A stretch of 64,000 bases of DNA from Polynucleobacter sp. AP-Melu-500A-A1 (GCF_018882125.1 NZ_JACVOZ010000002.1:558001-622000), one strand, 5' to 3'. Shown: positions 26,843 through 37,993, counted from the stretch's first letter. Notes: generated by a model not told the origin, from the letters alone. A program made the numbers and translations.

Positions 26843-27562
26843 ATGGCCGGCCATTCAAAATGGGCCAATATTCAACACCGCAAAGGTCGTCAAGACGAAA
26901 AACGCGGCAAGATTTGGACCAAGCTCATCAAGGAAATTACCGTTGCTGCCAAACTAGGTGGTGGTGATATTGGAACTAATCCGCGTTTACGCCTGGCAAT
27001 TGATAAAGCCAAAGATTCCAACATGCCCAACGATAATGTGCAAAGAGCGATTCAGCGTGGTACGGGTTCCCTTGAAGGTGTGAGCTACGAAGAAATTCGC
27101 TACGAAGGCTATGGCATTAATGGTGCAGCAGTGATTGTGGATTGCTTAACTGATAACCGTACTCGAACTGTTGCTGAAGTGCGCCATGCTTTTAATAAAA
27201 ATGGGGGCAACATGGGCACTGAGGGTTCGGTGGCGTTCTTATTTAAACACTGTGGCCAAATGCTATTTGCTCCAGGCGCTAATGAAGAACAAATCATGGA
27301 ATTAGCCTTAGATGCTGGCGCAGATGATGTCATTACGCATGATGATGGCTCGCTTGAAGTTTTGACTCCTGTTCCTGACTTTTCTAAAGTGCAAGATGCG
27401 ATTACTAAAGCAGGTCTCAAGCCTGAGCTTGCCACTGTTGCCATGCGCCCTGAAACTGAAATTGCTCTTACAGGTGACCAAGCAGAAAGTATGCAGAAGT
27501 TACTAGATGCGCTTGAAAATTTAGACGATGTTCAAGATGTCTATACGAATGCTGAGCTTTAA
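26843..27562 (+). CDS. yebC: YebC/PmpR family protein
   Basis: This 239-residue protein begins [32 protein letters not shown], the defining start of the YebC family. Three domains are present, with an acidic tail ending [16 protein letters not shown]. The family includes DNA-binding regulators, and recent work links some members to ribosomes translating proline-rich sequences. An AAGGAC ribosome binding site precedes the ATG. It lies 46 bp upstream of purD. Confidence 0.93.
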   Translation: MAGHSKWANIQHRKGRQDEKRGKIWTKLIKEITVAAKLGGGDIGTNPRLRLAIDKAKDSNMPNDNVQRAIQRGTGSLEGVSYEEIRYEGYGINGAAVIVDCLTDNRTRTVAEVRHAFNKNGGNMGTEGSVAFLFKHCGQMLFAPGANEEQIMELALDAGADDVITHDDGSLEVLTPVPDFSKVQDAITKAGLKPELATVAMRPETEIALTGDQAESMQKLLDALENLDDVQDVYTNAEL

Positions 27563-27608
27563 GTCTCTTACATCTCTCATCAATAATAATTAATATTGAC
27601 AGCTTGCT

Positions 27609-28886
27609 ATGAAAATTCTATTAATCGGATCTGGCGGACGCGAACATGCTTTAGCATGGAAACTCGCCCAATCACCTCAGGTGCAAACCGTATTTGTAGC
27701 ACCTGGTAATGGTGGTATTGCTACAGCCAAACAAGCTACAGCAAATATTCAAAATCTGCCCATTACTGGATTGCAAGAGTTAGCGGATTTTGCCAAACGA
27801 GAGAACATTCACTTGACCGTTGTGGGTCCTGAAGCGCCATTGGCCGCTGGGATTGTGGATGTTTTCCGCAATAATGGCCTACGTATCTTTGGGCCAACAC
27901 AACTAGCAGCACAACTGGAATCTTCTAAAGACTTTTCTAAAGCTTTTATGAAGCGTCACGGCATTCCAACTGCGGACTATCAAACCTTCTCTAGCGTATT
28001 AGAGGCTCATGCCTATATTGACGCCAAAGGCGCGCCAATTGTCATTAAGGCTGACGGTTTAGCAGCTGGTAAAGGTGTGGTTGTGGCAATGAGCTTAGCA
28101 GAGGCTCATGCAGCGGTAGATATGATGCTAGCGGACAACAAATTAGGCAATGCTGGCGCCCGCGTGGTGATTGAAGAATTTTTAACAGGTGAAGAGGCTA
28201 GCTTCATTGTCTTAGTAGATGGAAAAAATGTCTTAGCGCTTGCTACTAGTCAAGATCACAAGCGTTTACTCGATGCAGACCAAGGTCCAAATACTGGTGG
28301 TATGGGTGCTTACTCCCCTGCGCCAGTTGTGACACCTGAGATTCATGCTCGCGCCTTACGTGAAGTCATCATGCCTACCGTTAAAGGTATGGAATCTGAT
28401 GGCATTCCATATACTGGCTTCTTGTATGCTGGCCTCATGATTACTCCAGATGGAAAAATCAAAACTTTAGAATTTAACTGCCGAATGGGTGATCCAGAGA
28501 CACAGCCAATTATGGCGCGCCTGCGTAGCGATCTTGTCAATGCCCTCGATCATGCAGTCGATGGCACGCTCAATGAAGTTGAGCTTGAATGGGATCGCCG
28601 TACCGCCTTAGGTGTGGTGCTCGCAGCTCACAACTATCCAGACACCCCACGTAATGGCGATGTGATCACTGGTATACCAGCAGATACTGAAGATCAAATC
28701 ACTTTTCATGCAGGAACTACATTACAGGATGGAAAATTGCTTACTTCAGGTGGTCGCGTTATGTGCGTAGTAGGCTTAGCCGACACCGTACGCGGTGCAC
28801 AGCAAAAGGCCTATGACGTCATTGAAGTAATTAAATTTGATGGGATGCAATATCGTCAAGATATTGGCTATCGCGCTATTAAATAA
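27609..28886 (+). CDS. purD: Phosphoribosylamine-glycine ligase
   Basis: This 425-residue ATP-grasp enzyme carries out the second step of purine biosynthesis, joining glycine to 5-phosphoribosylamine. It opens MKILLIGSGGREHALAWKLAQSP, has the PurD signature FNCRMGDPETQ (about 290-300), and contains IVIKADGLAAGKGVVVA in the ATP-binding region. Length is normal. It is followed 29 bp later by hemF. Confidence 0.96.
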   Translation: MKILLIGSGGREHALAWKLAQSPQVQTVFVAPGNGGIATAKQATANIQNLPITGLQELADFAKRENIHLTVVGPEAPLAAGIVDVFRNNGLRIFGPTQLAAQLESSKDFSKAFMKRHGIPTADYQTFSSVLEAHAYIDAKGAPIVIKADGLAAGKGVVVAMSLAEAHAAVDMMLADNKLGNAGARVVIEEFLTGEEASFIVLVDGKNVLALATSQDHKRLLDADQGPNTGGMGAYSPAPVVTPEIHARALREVIMPTVKGMESDGIPYTGFLYAGLMITPDGKIKTLEFNCRMGDPETQPIMARLRSDLVNALDHAVDGTLNEVELEWDRRTALGVVLAAHNYPDTPRNGDVITGIPADTEDQITFHAGTTLQDGKLLTSGGRVMCVVGLADTVRGAQQKAYDVIEVIKFDGMQYRQDIGYRAIK

Positions 28887-28915
28887 TCCTAAATCTTACT
28901 TAAAAGTTCAATCAC

Positions 28916-29848
28916 TTGACAGCTCAACATACCCAAATCGATATCGCGGTCCTGAAGGATTATTTTCTAGGGCTACAAGATCGCATTACTAGTGCTATGA
29001 GCGCATTAGATGGAAAAGCCTTTGTAGCAGATGAATGGCATAAACCTGAAGACAGCAAACTCAAAGGTTATGGCCGTACTTGCATCTTGGATCATGGGAA
29101 TATTTTAGAAAAAGGTGGCGTTGGTTTCTCGCATGTGCGCGGTGATCAAATGCCCCCTTCCGCCTCGCATCATCGACCAGAAGTTGCTGGACGAAGCTTT
29201 GAAGCCATGGGAGTGTCATTAGTATTTCACCCAAATAATCCCAAAGCTCCAACCACTCATATGAACGTGCGCTGCTTTCTCGCACAAGCTCCCGATAAAG
29301 AGCCAGTATGGTGGTTTGGTGGCGGCTTTGACCTAACACCCTACTATGGGTTTGACGAAGATTGCAGGCACTTTCATCAAACTGCTAAAGATGCATTAGA
29401 TCCCTTTGGCGATGAACTCTATCCGCGCTTTAAAAAATGGTGTGATGAGTATTTTTATTTAAAGCATCGGGAAGAGCCTCGTGGCATTGGTGGGGTTTTC
29501 TTTGATGACTTTAATGAATTTGGTTTTGAAAAAAGTTTTGCAATGACACGCGCCCTTGGGGACTCATTCATCAATGCTTATTTGCCCATTATTCAGCGTC
29601 GCTACCAGGATCCATTTACAGCCGAAGAAAAAGCCTTCCAAGAATATCGTCGTGGTCGTTATGTCGAGTACAACCTCATCTTTGATAGAGGGACGATCTT
29701 TGGATTGCACTCTGGTGGACGCACTGAGTCTATCCTGATGTCAATGCCTCCAGTAGTTCAGTGGTGGTACAACTGGCAACCAGAACCCGGTACACCTGAG
29801 GCTAGGCTGTATGACTACTATCTCAAACCCCGCGATTGGCTAGCTTGA
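28916..29848 (+). CDS. hemF: Oxygen-dependent coproporphyrinogen III oxidase
   Basis: This 310-residue enzyme converts coproporphyrinogen III to protoporphyrinogen IX using O2. Conserved segments are [21 protein letters not shown], then [41 protein letters not shown] and [34 protein letters not shown]. The start is a TTG at 28916, because the alignment of [13 protein letters not shown] with other HemF proteins requires this upstream region and the first ATG lies inside it. The stop is next to or overlaps the nadD start. Confidence 0.95.
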   Translation: MTAQHTQIDIAVLKDYFLGLQDRITSAMSALDGKAFVADEWHKPEDSKLKGYGRTCILDHGNILEKGGVGFSHVRGDQMPPSASHHRPEVAGRSFEAMGVSLVFHPNNPKAPTTHMNVRCFLAQAPDKEPVWWFGGGFDLTPYYGFDEDCRHFHQTAKDALDPFGDELYPRFKKWCDEYFYLKHREEPRGIGGVFFDDFNEFGFEKSFAMTRALGDSFINAYLPIIQRRYQDPFTAEEKAFQEYRRGRYVEYNLIFDRGTIFGLHSGGRTESILMSMPPVVQWWYNWQPEPGTPEARLYDYYLKPRDWLA

Positions 29849-29853
29849 GTGCT

Positions 29854-30534
29854 GTGAAAAAAATTGGGATTTTAGGGGGGACATTTGATCCCCCGCATAT
29901 TGGCCATCTGAAGCTCGCTATTCATTTTGCTAAATTACTAAATTTAGATGAGTTATTACTCATTCCAAGCGGTGAGCCCTGGCAAAAGGGTTCTGATATC
30001 ACTGCTGCTGAAATCCGTTTTCAACTGACTGAAGCAGCGGGCATTGATTTAGCAAGAGCACTGCTCTACCTCAAGATACCCACACAAATTGGTATTGATC
30101 GTCTCGAGATTGAACGTGCCGGACCCAGTTACAGCATCGATACCGCTAAATCTCTTCGTGAGCGCTATGGTCCAAAAGCCAATTTGATTTGGTTAACTGG
30201 GGTAGATTCGCTGATCCATCTACCCACATGGAATGCTTGGCAAGACTTATTCCATTACATGAACTTTGCAGTAGCAAGCAGACCAAATTACGAGCTTGCA
30301 ACTGAAATGAGCCCTGAAATCCGCAAGATCTTGCAAGAACGTCAAACCCAAGACCTCAGCGCCCTTGAAACTACACCTTATGGCCTCATCTACATTGATG
30401 AGAGCCTATCTGTCGACCTATCCTCAACAGACCTTCGAAATCGCCTAAAAACATCTGACCGAAATTTGATTGAACCTGATCAGATCCCATCTCATACCCT
30501 ACAAATCATTACAAATCTGGGCTTGTACCAATAA
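29854..30534 (+). CDS. nadD: Nicotinate-nucleotide adenylyltransferase
   Basis: This protein of about 226 residues forms deamido-NAD+ from nicotinate mononucleotide and ATP. It begins KKIGILGGTFDPPHIGHLKLA with the nucleotidyltransferase HxGH motif, and later has SSTDLRNRL (the ISSTxxR-like motif). Three possible starts exist: TTG 29836, TTG 29845 (overlapping the hemF stop) and GTG 29854. The GTG gives the usual N-terminus and is preferred. It starts the nadD-rsfS-rlmH-maf-rng run. Confidence 0.92.
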   Translation: MKKIGILGGTFDPPHIGHLKLAIHFAKLLNLDELLLIPSGEPWQKGSDITAAEIRFQLTEAAGIDLARALLYLKIPTQIGIDRLEIERAGPSYSIDTAKSLRERYGPKANLIWLTGVDSLIHLPTWNAWQDLFHYMNFAVASRPNYELATEMSPEIRKILQERQTQDLSALETTPYGLIYIDESLSVDLSSTDLRNRLKTSDRNLIEPDQIPSHTLQIITNLGLYQ

Positions 30535-30579
30535 TCAAGCTAAGATCACCCTTAATAGAAAAATTACTACTGAGAAACC

Positions 30580-30966
30580 ATGGACTTAAAAAAATTACAA
30601 CGCGTCATCATTGACGCTCTAGAGGATGTCAAAGCGCAAGATATTCGCGTATATGACACCACTAAATTAAGTGAATTATTTGATCGCGTCATTATTGCCA
30701 CCGGCTCCAGTAATCGCCAAACACGCTCCTTGGCGATGTCTGTTAAAGAAGATGTCAATGCTAAAGGCGGCGAAGTGATCTCTGTAGAGGGTCTTGAAAC
30801 TGGTGAATGGGTCCTAGTAGATTGCGGCGATATTGTTGTCCACATCTTGCAACCGATGTTACGTTCCTACTATCAATTAGAAGGCATGTGGGGTGCGAAA
30901 CCCGTACGCGTAAAGTTGGCTGGCGATAAAGGACTTGTCAAAGCTAGCGGACCAGACGACGAGTAA
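30580..30966 (+). CDS. rsfS: Ribosome silencing factor
   Basis: This 128-residue protein of the RsfS/Iojap family binds uL14 and blocks subunit joining in stationary phase or starvation. Family landmarks are AQDIRVYDTTKLSELFDRVIIATGSSNRQ, then GETGEWVLVDCGDIVVHILQPMLRSYYQLEGMW. It sits in the conserved nadD-rsfS-rlmH order, 32 bp before rlmH. Confidence 0.95.
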   Translation: MDLKKLQRVIIDALEDVKAQDIRVYDTTKLSELFDRVIIATGSSNRQTRSLAMSVKEDVNAKGGEVISVEGLETGEWVLVDCGDIVVHILQPMLRSYYQLEGMWGAKPVRVKLAGDKGLVKASGPDDE

Positions 30967-30998
30967 GTCGTCTTGTATTCCATACAAAGCATTTATCA

Positions 30999-31442
30999 AT
31001 GCGCTTAACGATTGTTTCAGTTGGTCATAAGATGCCAGATTGGGTTGCTACTGCAACCCAGGATTACATCAAGCGTATGCCTGCAGATTGCAGTATTGAT
31101 ATCAAAGAGATTAAGCCTGATCTCACTCCTGCCAAAGAAGCCATCAAAATTACTAGCGCGATTCCAAAAGGCTCACGAGTCATTGCCCTAGATGAACGGG
31201 GCAAGGATCAAAGTACTCAAAATCTAGCGACCCAATTAGCCACCTGGCGCCAAGAGGGTATTGATATTACCTTTCTGATTGGTGGCGCAGATGGATTAGA
31301 TGCCAGCCTGAAAGAAAATGCCGGGGCTATGTGGCGACTTTCAAGCTTAACATTACCCCACGCCATGGCAAGAGTCTTACTAGTGGAGCAACTTTATCGC
31401 GCCTGGACTATTTTGCAAGGTCACCCCTACCATCGTGAGTAA
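30999..31442 (+). CDS. rlmH: 23S rRNA pseudouridine-1915 N3-methyltransferase
   Basis: This 147-residue SPOUT-family methyltransferase begins MRLTIVSVGHKMPDWV. It has the GADGL motif in FLIGGADGLDASL and ends with the trefoil-knot segment LPHAMARVLLVEQLYRAWTILQGHPYHRE. It methylates pseudouridine 1915 of 23S rRNA in assembled ribosomes. It overlaps the maf start by 8 bp. Confidence 0.96.
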   Translation: MRLTIVSVGHKMPDWVATATQDYIKRMPADCSIDIKEIKPDLTPAKEAIKITSAIPKGSRVIALDERGKDQSTQNLATQLATWRQEGIDITFLIGGADGLDASLKENAGAMWRLSSLTLPHAMARVLLVEQLYRAWTILQGHPYHRE

Positions 31443-32061
31443 TACCTTCATCTACCTGGCATCACAAAGTCCACGCCGCCAAGAGTTATTAAAGCAGATT
31501 GGGGTACGCTTTGAAATGCTCACCCCCAATCCGAAAGAAGATAGTGAGAGTATCGAAGAAGCTCTACCGCATGAAAAAGCCCGCGCCTATGTTGAGCGTG
31601 TCACGATTGCCAAAAGTATCGCCGCCTTAGCGCGTTGGCAAAACAAACAGCTCCCATGGGCACCTATTTTATGCGCCGATACCACCGTGAGTCTGCCCAA
31701 TAGCATCGATGGAGAAATTTTGGGTAAGCCTAGCAATGCCGCAGATGCTGCGCGTATTCTGAAAATACTCAGCGGCAAGACTCATGAAGTACTCACTGCT
31801 GTCGCCATCACCCTAGCGCCGGCAGAACAGCCGATTTGTCTAGTGCAAGTTTCTGAAGTGCAATTTGCCAATCTGAGCTCTGCCCAAATCGATACCTATA
31901 TAGCGAGTGGCGAGCCCTTTGGTAAGGCAGGTGCTTATGGTATCCAGGGATTGGGCGGCACTTTTATCCCCTCGATTCGGGGGAGCTATAGCGGTATCAT
32001 GGGATTACCTTTATTTGAAACCACCCAACTACTCGATCGTGCCCAAGTGACCCGCATATGA
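31435..32061 (+). CDS. maf: Maf-like nucleotide pyrophosphatase
   Basis: This 208-residue Maf/Ham1-fold protein has YLASQSPRRQELLKQIG at the start, CADTTV in the middle and YGIQGLGGTFI near the end. The family hydrolyses modified or non-canonical NTPs (dTTP/UTP or m7GTP). The subtype YhdE versus YceF is not certain. The GTG start lies within the end of rlmH, and the stop overlaps the rng ATG by 4 bp. Confidence 0.92.
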   Translation: MSNTFIYLASQSPRRQELLKQIGVRFEMLTPNPKEDSESIEEALPHEKARAYVERVTIAKSIAALARWQNKQLPWAPILCADTTVSLPNSIDGEILGKPSNAADAARILKILSGKTHEVLTAVAITLAPAEQPICLVQVSEVQFANLSSAQIDTYIASGEPFGKAGAYGIQGLGGTFIPSIRGSYSGIMGLPLFETTQLLDRAQVTRI

Positions 32062-33521
32062 ACGAAGAGATTCTCATTAACATTACTCCGCAAGAGACAC
32101 GTGTCGCTTTAATTCAGCAAGGTGCCGTTCAAGAATTACAAATTGAGCGTACTCGTCAACGCGGAATAGTTGGCAATATCTATTTAGCAAAAGTAGTACG
32201 TGTTTTACCAGGGATGCAATCGGCCTTTATTGAAATTGGTCTTGAGCGCACAGCTTTTATGCACGTCGCCGATATCACTCAAAACAATCCAAGCGCCCAA
32301 ATTGAAAAATTGCTTTTTGAAGGACAGACTCTTCTAGTGCAAGTATTAAAAGATCCTTTAGGAACCAAAGGCGCTCGCCTCACTACCCAACTTAGTATTG
32401 CCGGTCGCAATCTAGTGTATTTACCGCCTGCTGGAAGCGATACTAGTACTGAAAAATATATTGGAGTATCTCAGCGCATTGAGCAACCAGAAGAGCGTGA
32501 AGCTATCAAGACGCGTCTTGCTGGTTTAATGGCGGCTGATGAAAAAGGGGGCATTATTGTGCGCACGAGTGCGCAAGATGCCTCGGATACTGAACTGCAA
32601 CACGATATGCATTACCTTCGCACCACCTGGGAAAACATCCGTGAGGCAATGAATCACCATGCAGCTCCTAGTTTGCTATATCAAGATTTAAGCTTAGCTG
32701 AGCGAGTACTACGCGATGTCGCGGGTGAGCAAACTATCCAAATTCGAGTGGACTCCGCTGAGAATTTTGAAAAGCTCAAGGCTTTTGCTAATCTCTATAT
32801 GCCTAATTTATTAGGCAAGCTTACATTGCACCGTGGTGAGCGTGCCCTCTTTGATTTGTTTGATATCGATGCGGAAATCAATAAGGCCTTAGGTCGTAGA
32901 GTAGACCTCAAGTCGGGTGGTTATCTCATGATTGACCAAACAGAGTCAATGACGACGATTGACGTCAATACTGGTAGTTATGTTGGTGCCCGTAATTTAG
33001 ATGACACCGTCTTCAAAACCAATCTAGAGGCTGCCCAAGCCATTGCACGCCAATTGAGGTTACGCAATTTAGGTGGAATTATCATCATTGACTTCATTGA
33101 TATGGTCACTAAAGACCATCAAGAATCTGTTTTACATGAACTGAACCGTAACTTAGAGCGTGATCATGCCCGCACATCGGTGAGTGATTTTTCTGCTTTA
33201 GGTTTAGTCGAGATGACGCGTAAACGTACTCGAGAATCTTTAGCCCATATCACCTGTGAGCCCTGCGCTACCTGCCTGGGCAAAGGCGAAATCAAAACTG
33301 CTCAAACGATTTGCTATGAAATTTTGCGAGAGATTGTGCGCGAGCATCGTCAATTTAATCCTCGCGAGTTCCGCATTGTTGCTGCACCAGATGTGATTGA
33401 TCTCTTTTTAGAGGAGGAGAATCAATTCTTAGCTCAGCTAGGTGACTTTATCGGTAAACCGATTACGCTCCAAGCAGAAGGTAGCTTCCGCCAAGAGCAA
33501 TACAATATTGTACTTAGTTAG
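32058..33521 (+). CDS. rng: Ribonuclease G
   Basis: This 487-residue protein of the RNase E/G family begins [31 protein letters not shown]. The S1 domain lies at about 40-120. The DNase-I-like catalytic part contains [13 protein letters not shown] with the Mg-binding Asp and FIDMV. The zinc-link CATCLGKG comes near 405. It matures 16S rRNA and degrades mRNA. No long RNase E scaffold tail is present, so it is RNase G. Its stop overlaps the convergent msbA stop by 4 bp, leaving no room for a terminator between them. Confidence 0.95.
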   Translation: MNEEILINITPQETRVALIQQGAVQELQIERTRQRGIVGNIYLAKVVRVLPGMQSAFIEIGLERTAFMHVADITQNNPSAQIEKLLFEGQTLLVQVLKDPLGTKGARLTTQLSIAGRNLVYLPPAGSDTSTEKYIGVSQRIEQPEEREAIKTRLAGLMAADEKGGIIVRTSAQDASDTELQHDMHYLRTTWENIREAMNHHAAPSLLYQDLSLAERVLRDVAGEQTIQIRVDSAENFEKLKAFANLYMPNLLGKLTLHRGERALFDLFDIDAEINKALGRRVDLKSGGYLMIDQTESMTTIDVNTGSYVGARNLDDTVFKTNLEAAQAIARQLRLRNLGGIIIIDFIDMVTKDHQESVLHELNRNLERDHARTSVSDFSALGLVEMTRKRTRESLAHITCEPCATCLGKGEIKTAQTICYEILREIVREHRQFNPREFRIVAAPDVIDLFLEEENQFLAQLGDFIGKPITLQAEGSFRQEQYNIVLS

Positions 33522-35281
33522 CTATTTGAAAACTGAATACGGTGCAAGCTGGCATAGAGGCCATCTTTTCCAATGAGCTCCTCATGTGAGCCATTTTCAA
33601 TAATCTGGCCATGTTCCAATACAACGATCCGACTTGCATGCTCGATTGTCGATAAGCGGTGAGCAATGACTAGAGTTGTTCTACCAGCCATCAAGCGCTC
33701 TAAGGCATCCTGAACTTGACGCTCAGATTCTGAATCTAGTGCCGAGGTAGCCTCATCCAAAATCAGAATCGGTGCATCTTTATAAATAGCTCTAGCAATA
33801 GCGAGACGTTGACGCTGGCCACCTGAGAGGCGATTACCGTTATCCCCCACCATAGAATCAATACCTTCAGGTAACTCACTAATAAGAGCGCTGAGATTGG
33901 CAGCTTCTAATGCCTTCATCACACGATTACGATCAATACCATTCTCATCAAAAGCACCATAGGCGACGTTTGCTGCAATGCTGTCATTAAATAGCACAAC
34001 GTCTTGGCTCACAAAAGCAATTTGTCTTCTGACATCTGCCAGGATAATATCCTCTAACGGTATGTCATCTAAAAAAATATGGCCGGAGGTGGGCTGAAAG
34101 AAACGCGGTAATAAATTCACCAGGGTGGATTTACCGCCACCAGACGGTCCAACAAAGGCGACCACTTCACCTGGCGCAATATTTAAGTTAATTCCCCGCA
34201 AAGCATCTTGGCGACCAGCCTCTTGCTGATAAGAAAAACCAACATCCTCAAAACGAATACCGCCCTTCGCTTTATCCAAAGATTTCATATTGAGCTTGCG
34301 GTCTTCATCCTCTTCAAAAGGCTGATCCATGAGCGAGAAAATCATCTCCGCAGCAGTCAGGCCACGTTGTAAGGGTTGATTAATGTCAGCTAAATGTTTC
34401 AATGGGGAGATCACCAACATCATGGCAGTAATAAATGCGGCAAAGCCACCGACAGTGGTGCCCTGGGTGGCGGACTGCATCAAGGCAATCACCAGGACAA
34501 CCGATAAGGCAATTGATGCAATTAATTGGGTAATGGGTTGATTGAGGCCACCAGCGACAGCCGACTTAATTGCAAATTGACGCAAGCGATGCGCTTTTTC
34601 CATAAAGCGCTGCATCTCATAAGACTCGGCACCATGTACCTTCACAATCTTATGACCCGCTACTGATTCTTCTACGATATACGCCAACTCACTTGTCAAA
34701 CTTTGCTGCTCACGATTGAGCGCCCGCAAGCGGCGATTTATCTTGCTCATGATGAAAGCAATGATTGGGAAAATGATTAACACCAATAAAGTGAGTTGCC
34801 AGTTCAGATAAATCAGATACCCAATCAAACCAATAACGGTTAATGAGTCTCGTACTAAGCTAATTAACATCCCACCCATGATGGTGAGAATATTATTTAC
34901 TTCAAAGACCACGGCGTTAATTAAATGGGATGCAGAATTTTGCTGAAAGAAAATGGTTCTAGCCCGTAATAGGGTGTGAAACATTTGCTCCCGTAATTTG
35001 AGGAGCACTGAATTAATCACCTGAGTCAGTAAATAGTTTGAGAAAAATTGAGCCAAACTACGGATAACTGCCAAACCAACCAAAAAAACCGGGACCTGCC
35101 AAAGCTTGTCATTGAGCTCCCCCGTAAAGCCCCGATCTAATAATGGCTTCATCAGGGCTGGAATAGCTGTTTCTGAGCCAGCCACCAGAACCATAGACAA
35201 TAATGAGCCAACAATCAGCCCAATATGGGGTTTGAGATACTGAATTAAGCGATTTAGGGTAGTTCGGTCTTGAGCATTCAT
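33518..35281 (-). CDS. msbA: Lipid A export ATP-binding/permease MsbA
   Basis: This protein of about 587 residues fuses a six-helix ABC exporter domain (about 20-310) to an ATPase. Walker A is [11 protein letters not shown], the signature is [32 protein letters not shown], and the H-loop is IAHRLSTI. It flips lipid A-core across the inner membrane. An open frame continues 50 codons further upstream, but [19 protein letters not shown] is the family-like start and the longer frame runs into the divergent glycosyltransferase gene. Only 10 bp separate the two start codons. Confidence 0.93.
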   Translation of the reverse strand: MNAQDRTTLNRLIQYLKPHIGLIVGSLLSMVLVAGSETAIPALMKPLLDRGFTGELNDKLWQVPVFLVGLAVIRSLAQFFSNYLLTQVINSVLLKLREQMFHTLLRARTIFFQQNSASHLINAVVFEVNNILTIMGGMLISLVRDSLTVIGLIGYLIYLNWQLTLLVLIIFPIIAFIMSKINRRLRALNREQQSLTSELAYIVEESVAGHKIVKVHGAESYEMQRFMEKAHRLRQFAIKSAVAGGLNQPITQLIASIALSVVLVIALMQSATQGTTVGGFAAFITAMMLVISPLKHLADINQPLQRGLTAAEMIFSLMDQPFEEDEDRKLNMKSLDKAKGGIRFEDVGFSYQQEAGRQDALRGINLNIAPGEVVAFVGPSGGGKSTLVNLLPRFFQPTSGHIFLDDIPLEDIILADVRRQIAFVSQDVVLFNDSIAANVAYGAFDENGIDRNRVMKALEAANLSALISELPEGIDSMVGDNGNRLSGGQRQRLAIARAIYKDAPILILDEATSALDSESERQVQDALERLMAGRTTLVIAHRLSTIEHASRIVVLEHGQIIENGSHEELIGKDGLYASLHRIQFSNS

Positions 35282-35291
35282 ATAATGAATT

Positions 35292-36053
35292 ATGCCCACC
35301 TTATCAGTCATACTCATCACTCGCAATGAAGAGTCCAATTTGGACGATTGCCTAGCCTCCCTGGAGGGGATTGCCCAGCAGATCGTGGTGGTCGACTCCA
35401 ATAGTACTGACCGAACCCTAGAGATCGCCAATAAGCATGGCGCGCTAATGGCCTACCCAATAGATTGGCCTGGTTTTGGCCCCCAAAAGAACCGTGCTTT
35501 AGACCTTGCCACCTGCGACTGGGTCTTATCTCTAGATGCTGATGAAAGACTGACCCCAGCACTCAAATCCGAAATCTTGACCGCTATTCACCATTCTGCC
35601 CATGTGGACTGCTTTGCCATTCCACGCCTATCTTGGTATTGCGGCCGCTTCATTCGGCACTCCGGTTGGAGTCCTGATTATGTAGACCGACTTTTTAAGC
35701 GGGGTACTGCCCGCTTTTCTGATGATGTGGTGCATGAGCGACTTATTCCCCAGGGCACAGTAGCCAAACTCAAAAATCCCATGTTGCATTACAGCTTTAT
35801 GAATTACGCGCAAGTGCTCGAAAAACTCAATCGCTATTCCACTGCTTCGGCTGAGCAAGCATTTGCTCAAGGTAAAACGAGCAATCCCCTAAAGGCAGTC
35901 CTACATGGAATATGGGCTTTTGTGCGTACTTATATTCTGCGAGCAGGTTTTCTAGATGGCCCTCAAGGATTTGCTTTAGCTATTTCTAATGGTCAAGGCA
36001 CCTACTATCGCTATATGAAATTATGGCAACTCCATCAGGATGCCGGTAAATGA
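35292..36053 (+). CDS. Glycosyltransferase family 2, WaaE/KdtX-like
   Basis: This 253-residue GT2 transferase begins [19 protein letters not shown] and has the metal-binding DADER and an [29 protein letters not shown] region typical of the WaaE/KdtX group. That group adds a glucose to heptose I of the LPS core. The downstream GT2 and GT9 genes overlap or nearly touch it, so the three form one LPS core operon, divergent from msbA. Confidence 0.85.
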   Translation: MPTLSVILITRNEESNLDDCLASLEGIAQQIVVVDSNSTDRTLEIANKHGALMAYPIDWPGFGPQKNRALDLATCDWVLSLDADERLTPALKSEILTAIHHSAHVDCFAIPRLSWYCGRFIRHSGWSPDYVDRLFKRGTARFSDDVVHERLIPQGTVAKLKNPMLHYSFMNYAQVLEKLNRYSTASAEQAFAQGKTSNPLKAVLHGIWAFVRTYILRAGFLDGPQGFALAISNGQGTYYRYMKLWQLHQDAGK

Positions 36054-36829
36054 TTTCGATTTTGTTGGCCACGTATAACTGGCCACAAGCGCTCAAACTC
36101 TGTCTAGAGTCCCTTGCCACACAAACCGATACCCATTTTGAAATCATCATTGCTGATGATGGATCTACTCAAGAGACCAAGCAACTCATCGAGACTATTA
36201 AACACGGGCATCCAATTACGATCAATCACCTTTGGCAAGAAGATCAAGGTTTTCGTAAAACGCTGATTTTGAATCAAGCAATTGATGCAGCACATGGTGA
36301 CTACCTGATATTTTTAGATGGTGACTGTATTGTTCAGCCTGACTTTGTGGCACGCCACCGTGCTCTAGCCCAAAAAGGTTATCTTGTCACAGGCAGTCGG
36401 GTTATCTTAGATCAAAGCCTCACTACTCAATTACTCTCCTGGCCAAGTTGGGACTTCAAACGCTTTACAGAAAAATTACTGACTTATCGATTAAGTGGCG
36501 GCATCAATAAATACTGGCCATTAAAAATCAAACTGGGAGATGGGTCATGGCGTGACTATCAAAAATTTGTCTGGCGCCGTATTAAAGGTTGCAACATGGC
36601 TTGCTGGAAAGCGGATGCGAAAGCCATCAATGGTTTTGATGAGACTATGACTGGCTGGGGTCATGAAGATGCCGATTTCGTATTTCGTCTGCAACGCCAT
36701 CACATTAAACGTAAATCAGGCTCATGGTCTACTGAAGTCTTACACCTCTTTCACGAAATTCATGATCAGACAAATGCCGCTGAAAATGCACGCCGAGTCC
36801 GTGCCATGATTCAAGCAAAGGCAATGTAA
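36050..36829 (+). CDS. Glycosyltransferase family 2 with C-terminal GT7-like domain
   Basis: This 259-residue protein has the N-terminal GT-A segment [27 protein letters not shown] and FLDGDCIVQPDF. The C-terminal motif GCNMACWKADAKAINGFDE, then GWGHEDADFVFRL, is typical of chondroitin-synthase-like or GT2/GT7 polymer transferases. It probably adds a sugar of the LPS core or O-antigen, with the donor unknown. It overlaps the preceding glycosyltransferase gene by 4 bp and is 5 bp before the GT9 gene. Confidence 0.85.
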   Translation: MISILLATYNWPQALKLCLESLATQTDTHFEIIIADDGSTQETKQLIETIKHGHPITINHLWQEDQGFRKTLILNQAIDAAHGDYLIFLDGDCIVQPDFVARHRALAQKGYLVTGSRVILDQSLTTQLLSWPSWDFKRFTEKLLTYRLSGGINKYWPLKIKLGDGSWRDYQKFVWRRIKGCNMACWKADAKAINGFDETMTGWGHEDADFVFRLQRHHIKRKSGSWSTEVLHLFHEIHDQTNAAENARRVRAMIQAKAM

Positions 36830-36834
36830 ACGTC

Positions 36835-37983
36835 ATGACGATTCTCTCTTCCCTAAAGCCAAAAAAAGTATTATTCATTGCCACCCGGCAAATTGGGGAT
36901 GTTCTTGTCACTACCCCATTGATTAGTAAAGCTCGCGAACTCTGGCCCGATGCGCAATTTCACTTTTTAGGCTATCGCGGTAAATTAGATATGCTCAAAG
37001 GCAATCCTGATATTAGTGAGATCATTGAAACCTCCGATCGACCAGACTTTGCACAATACCTCTCCCTCTTTAATCGCCTTTTTCAGCGATATGACTTAGC
37101 CATCGTCACACAGCCCAGTGATCGTGCATACCTTTATGGTTTAGTATCCGCATTCAGACGTGTGGGTGTCTTAGGCGGACATCCACAAGGCAAGGATAGC
37201 GGCAATACCAAAATTGAAAAGCAAAACGCCTGGAAGAAGTTCATTTCAATGCACAACGTGACAGTAGACTATTTTTCACAGCATGTGATTGCAGAAAAAC
37301 TGCGCCTGCTCGAAGTGTTCTATCAAAATCCTAGTGACTTATTTAAAGAGGCTATCTCTGTCACGCCCCCTGAAGGCGAACCCCTTACACCCCTCATTGC
37401 TGGCCACCTTAATCAGCCATATGCCGTCCTGCACCCAGGGCCTTTAACTGCCTACAAGCGCTGGCCTCTGGCTTATTGGCAGCAACTGATTGAGTGGCTT
37501 GTTCAACAAGGTCTTCAGGTTATCTTGAGCGCATCACCTGCCAAACAAGATCTACAACTCAATCGCGATATTCTGTCGCTATTACATGAGCAGACTCGCA
37601 ATAGTGTGATTGATACCGCTGGTCAGTTATCGATTCCCCAGGCAGGGACTCTATTACGCGGTGCAAAAATCTATATTGGGATTGATACCTCAATCACCCA
37701 CTTAGCCGCTGCTTGTAATATTCCCACCATCGCCTTATTTGGAGCAACTCCTCCAAGCAATTTTGGCCCTTGGCCTAATGGCTTTATTGGAGAGCAGCCT
37801 TATCAATTGCGTGCCCGCTCTCAAACTGTTGGCAATGTCACTATCCTTCAAGGTCCTGGAGAATGCGTTCCCTGCCGCAAAGCAGGCTGCGAAGATCGCG
37901 CTGATAGCAATAGTGAGTGCTTAGACTTGCTAGAGCCTAGCCAGGTAATTACTGCAGTTGAGTTGGCCCTAAAAAAACAATAG
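36835..37983 (+). CDS. Glycosyltransferase family 9 (heptosyltransferase-like)
   Basis: This 382-residue GT-B protein begins KKVLFIATRQIGDVLVTTPLISKARELWP. The C-terminal ADP-heptose site reads IGIDTSITHLAAACNIPTIALFGATPPSNFGPW. A cysteine-rich end, ECVPCRKAGCEDRADSNSECLD, is common in this family. It likely transfers heptose to the LPS inner core (WaaQ/WaaF type). It is last of the three-gene LPS unit and is convergent with dnaE 10 bp away. Confidence 0.87.
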   Translation: MTILSSLKPKKVLFIATRQIGDVLVTTPLISKARELWPDAQFHFLGYRGKLDMLKGNPDISEIIETSDRPDFAQYLSLFNRLFQRYDLAIVTQPSDRAYLYGLVSAFRRVGVLGGHPQGKDSGNTKIEKQNAWKKFISMHNVTVDYFSQHVIAEKLRLLEVFYQNPSDLFKEAISVTPPEGEPLTPLIAGHLNQPYAVLHPGPLTAYKRWPLAYWQQLIEWLVQQGLQVILSASPAKQDLQLNRDILSLLHEQTRNSVIDTAGQLSIPQAGTLLRGAKIYIGIDTSITHLAAACNIPTIALFGATPPSNFGPWPNGFIGEQPYQLRARSQTVGNVTILQGPGECVPCRKAGCEDRADSNSECLDLLEPSQVITAVELALKKQ

Positions 37984-37993
37984 TACTTTCGCT

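Noticed and set aside
35282..35431. Upstream extension of msbA by 50 codons
   Set aside because: The extra residues do not resemble MsbA and would run through the divergent glycosyltransferase gene. The shorter ATG start fits the family.
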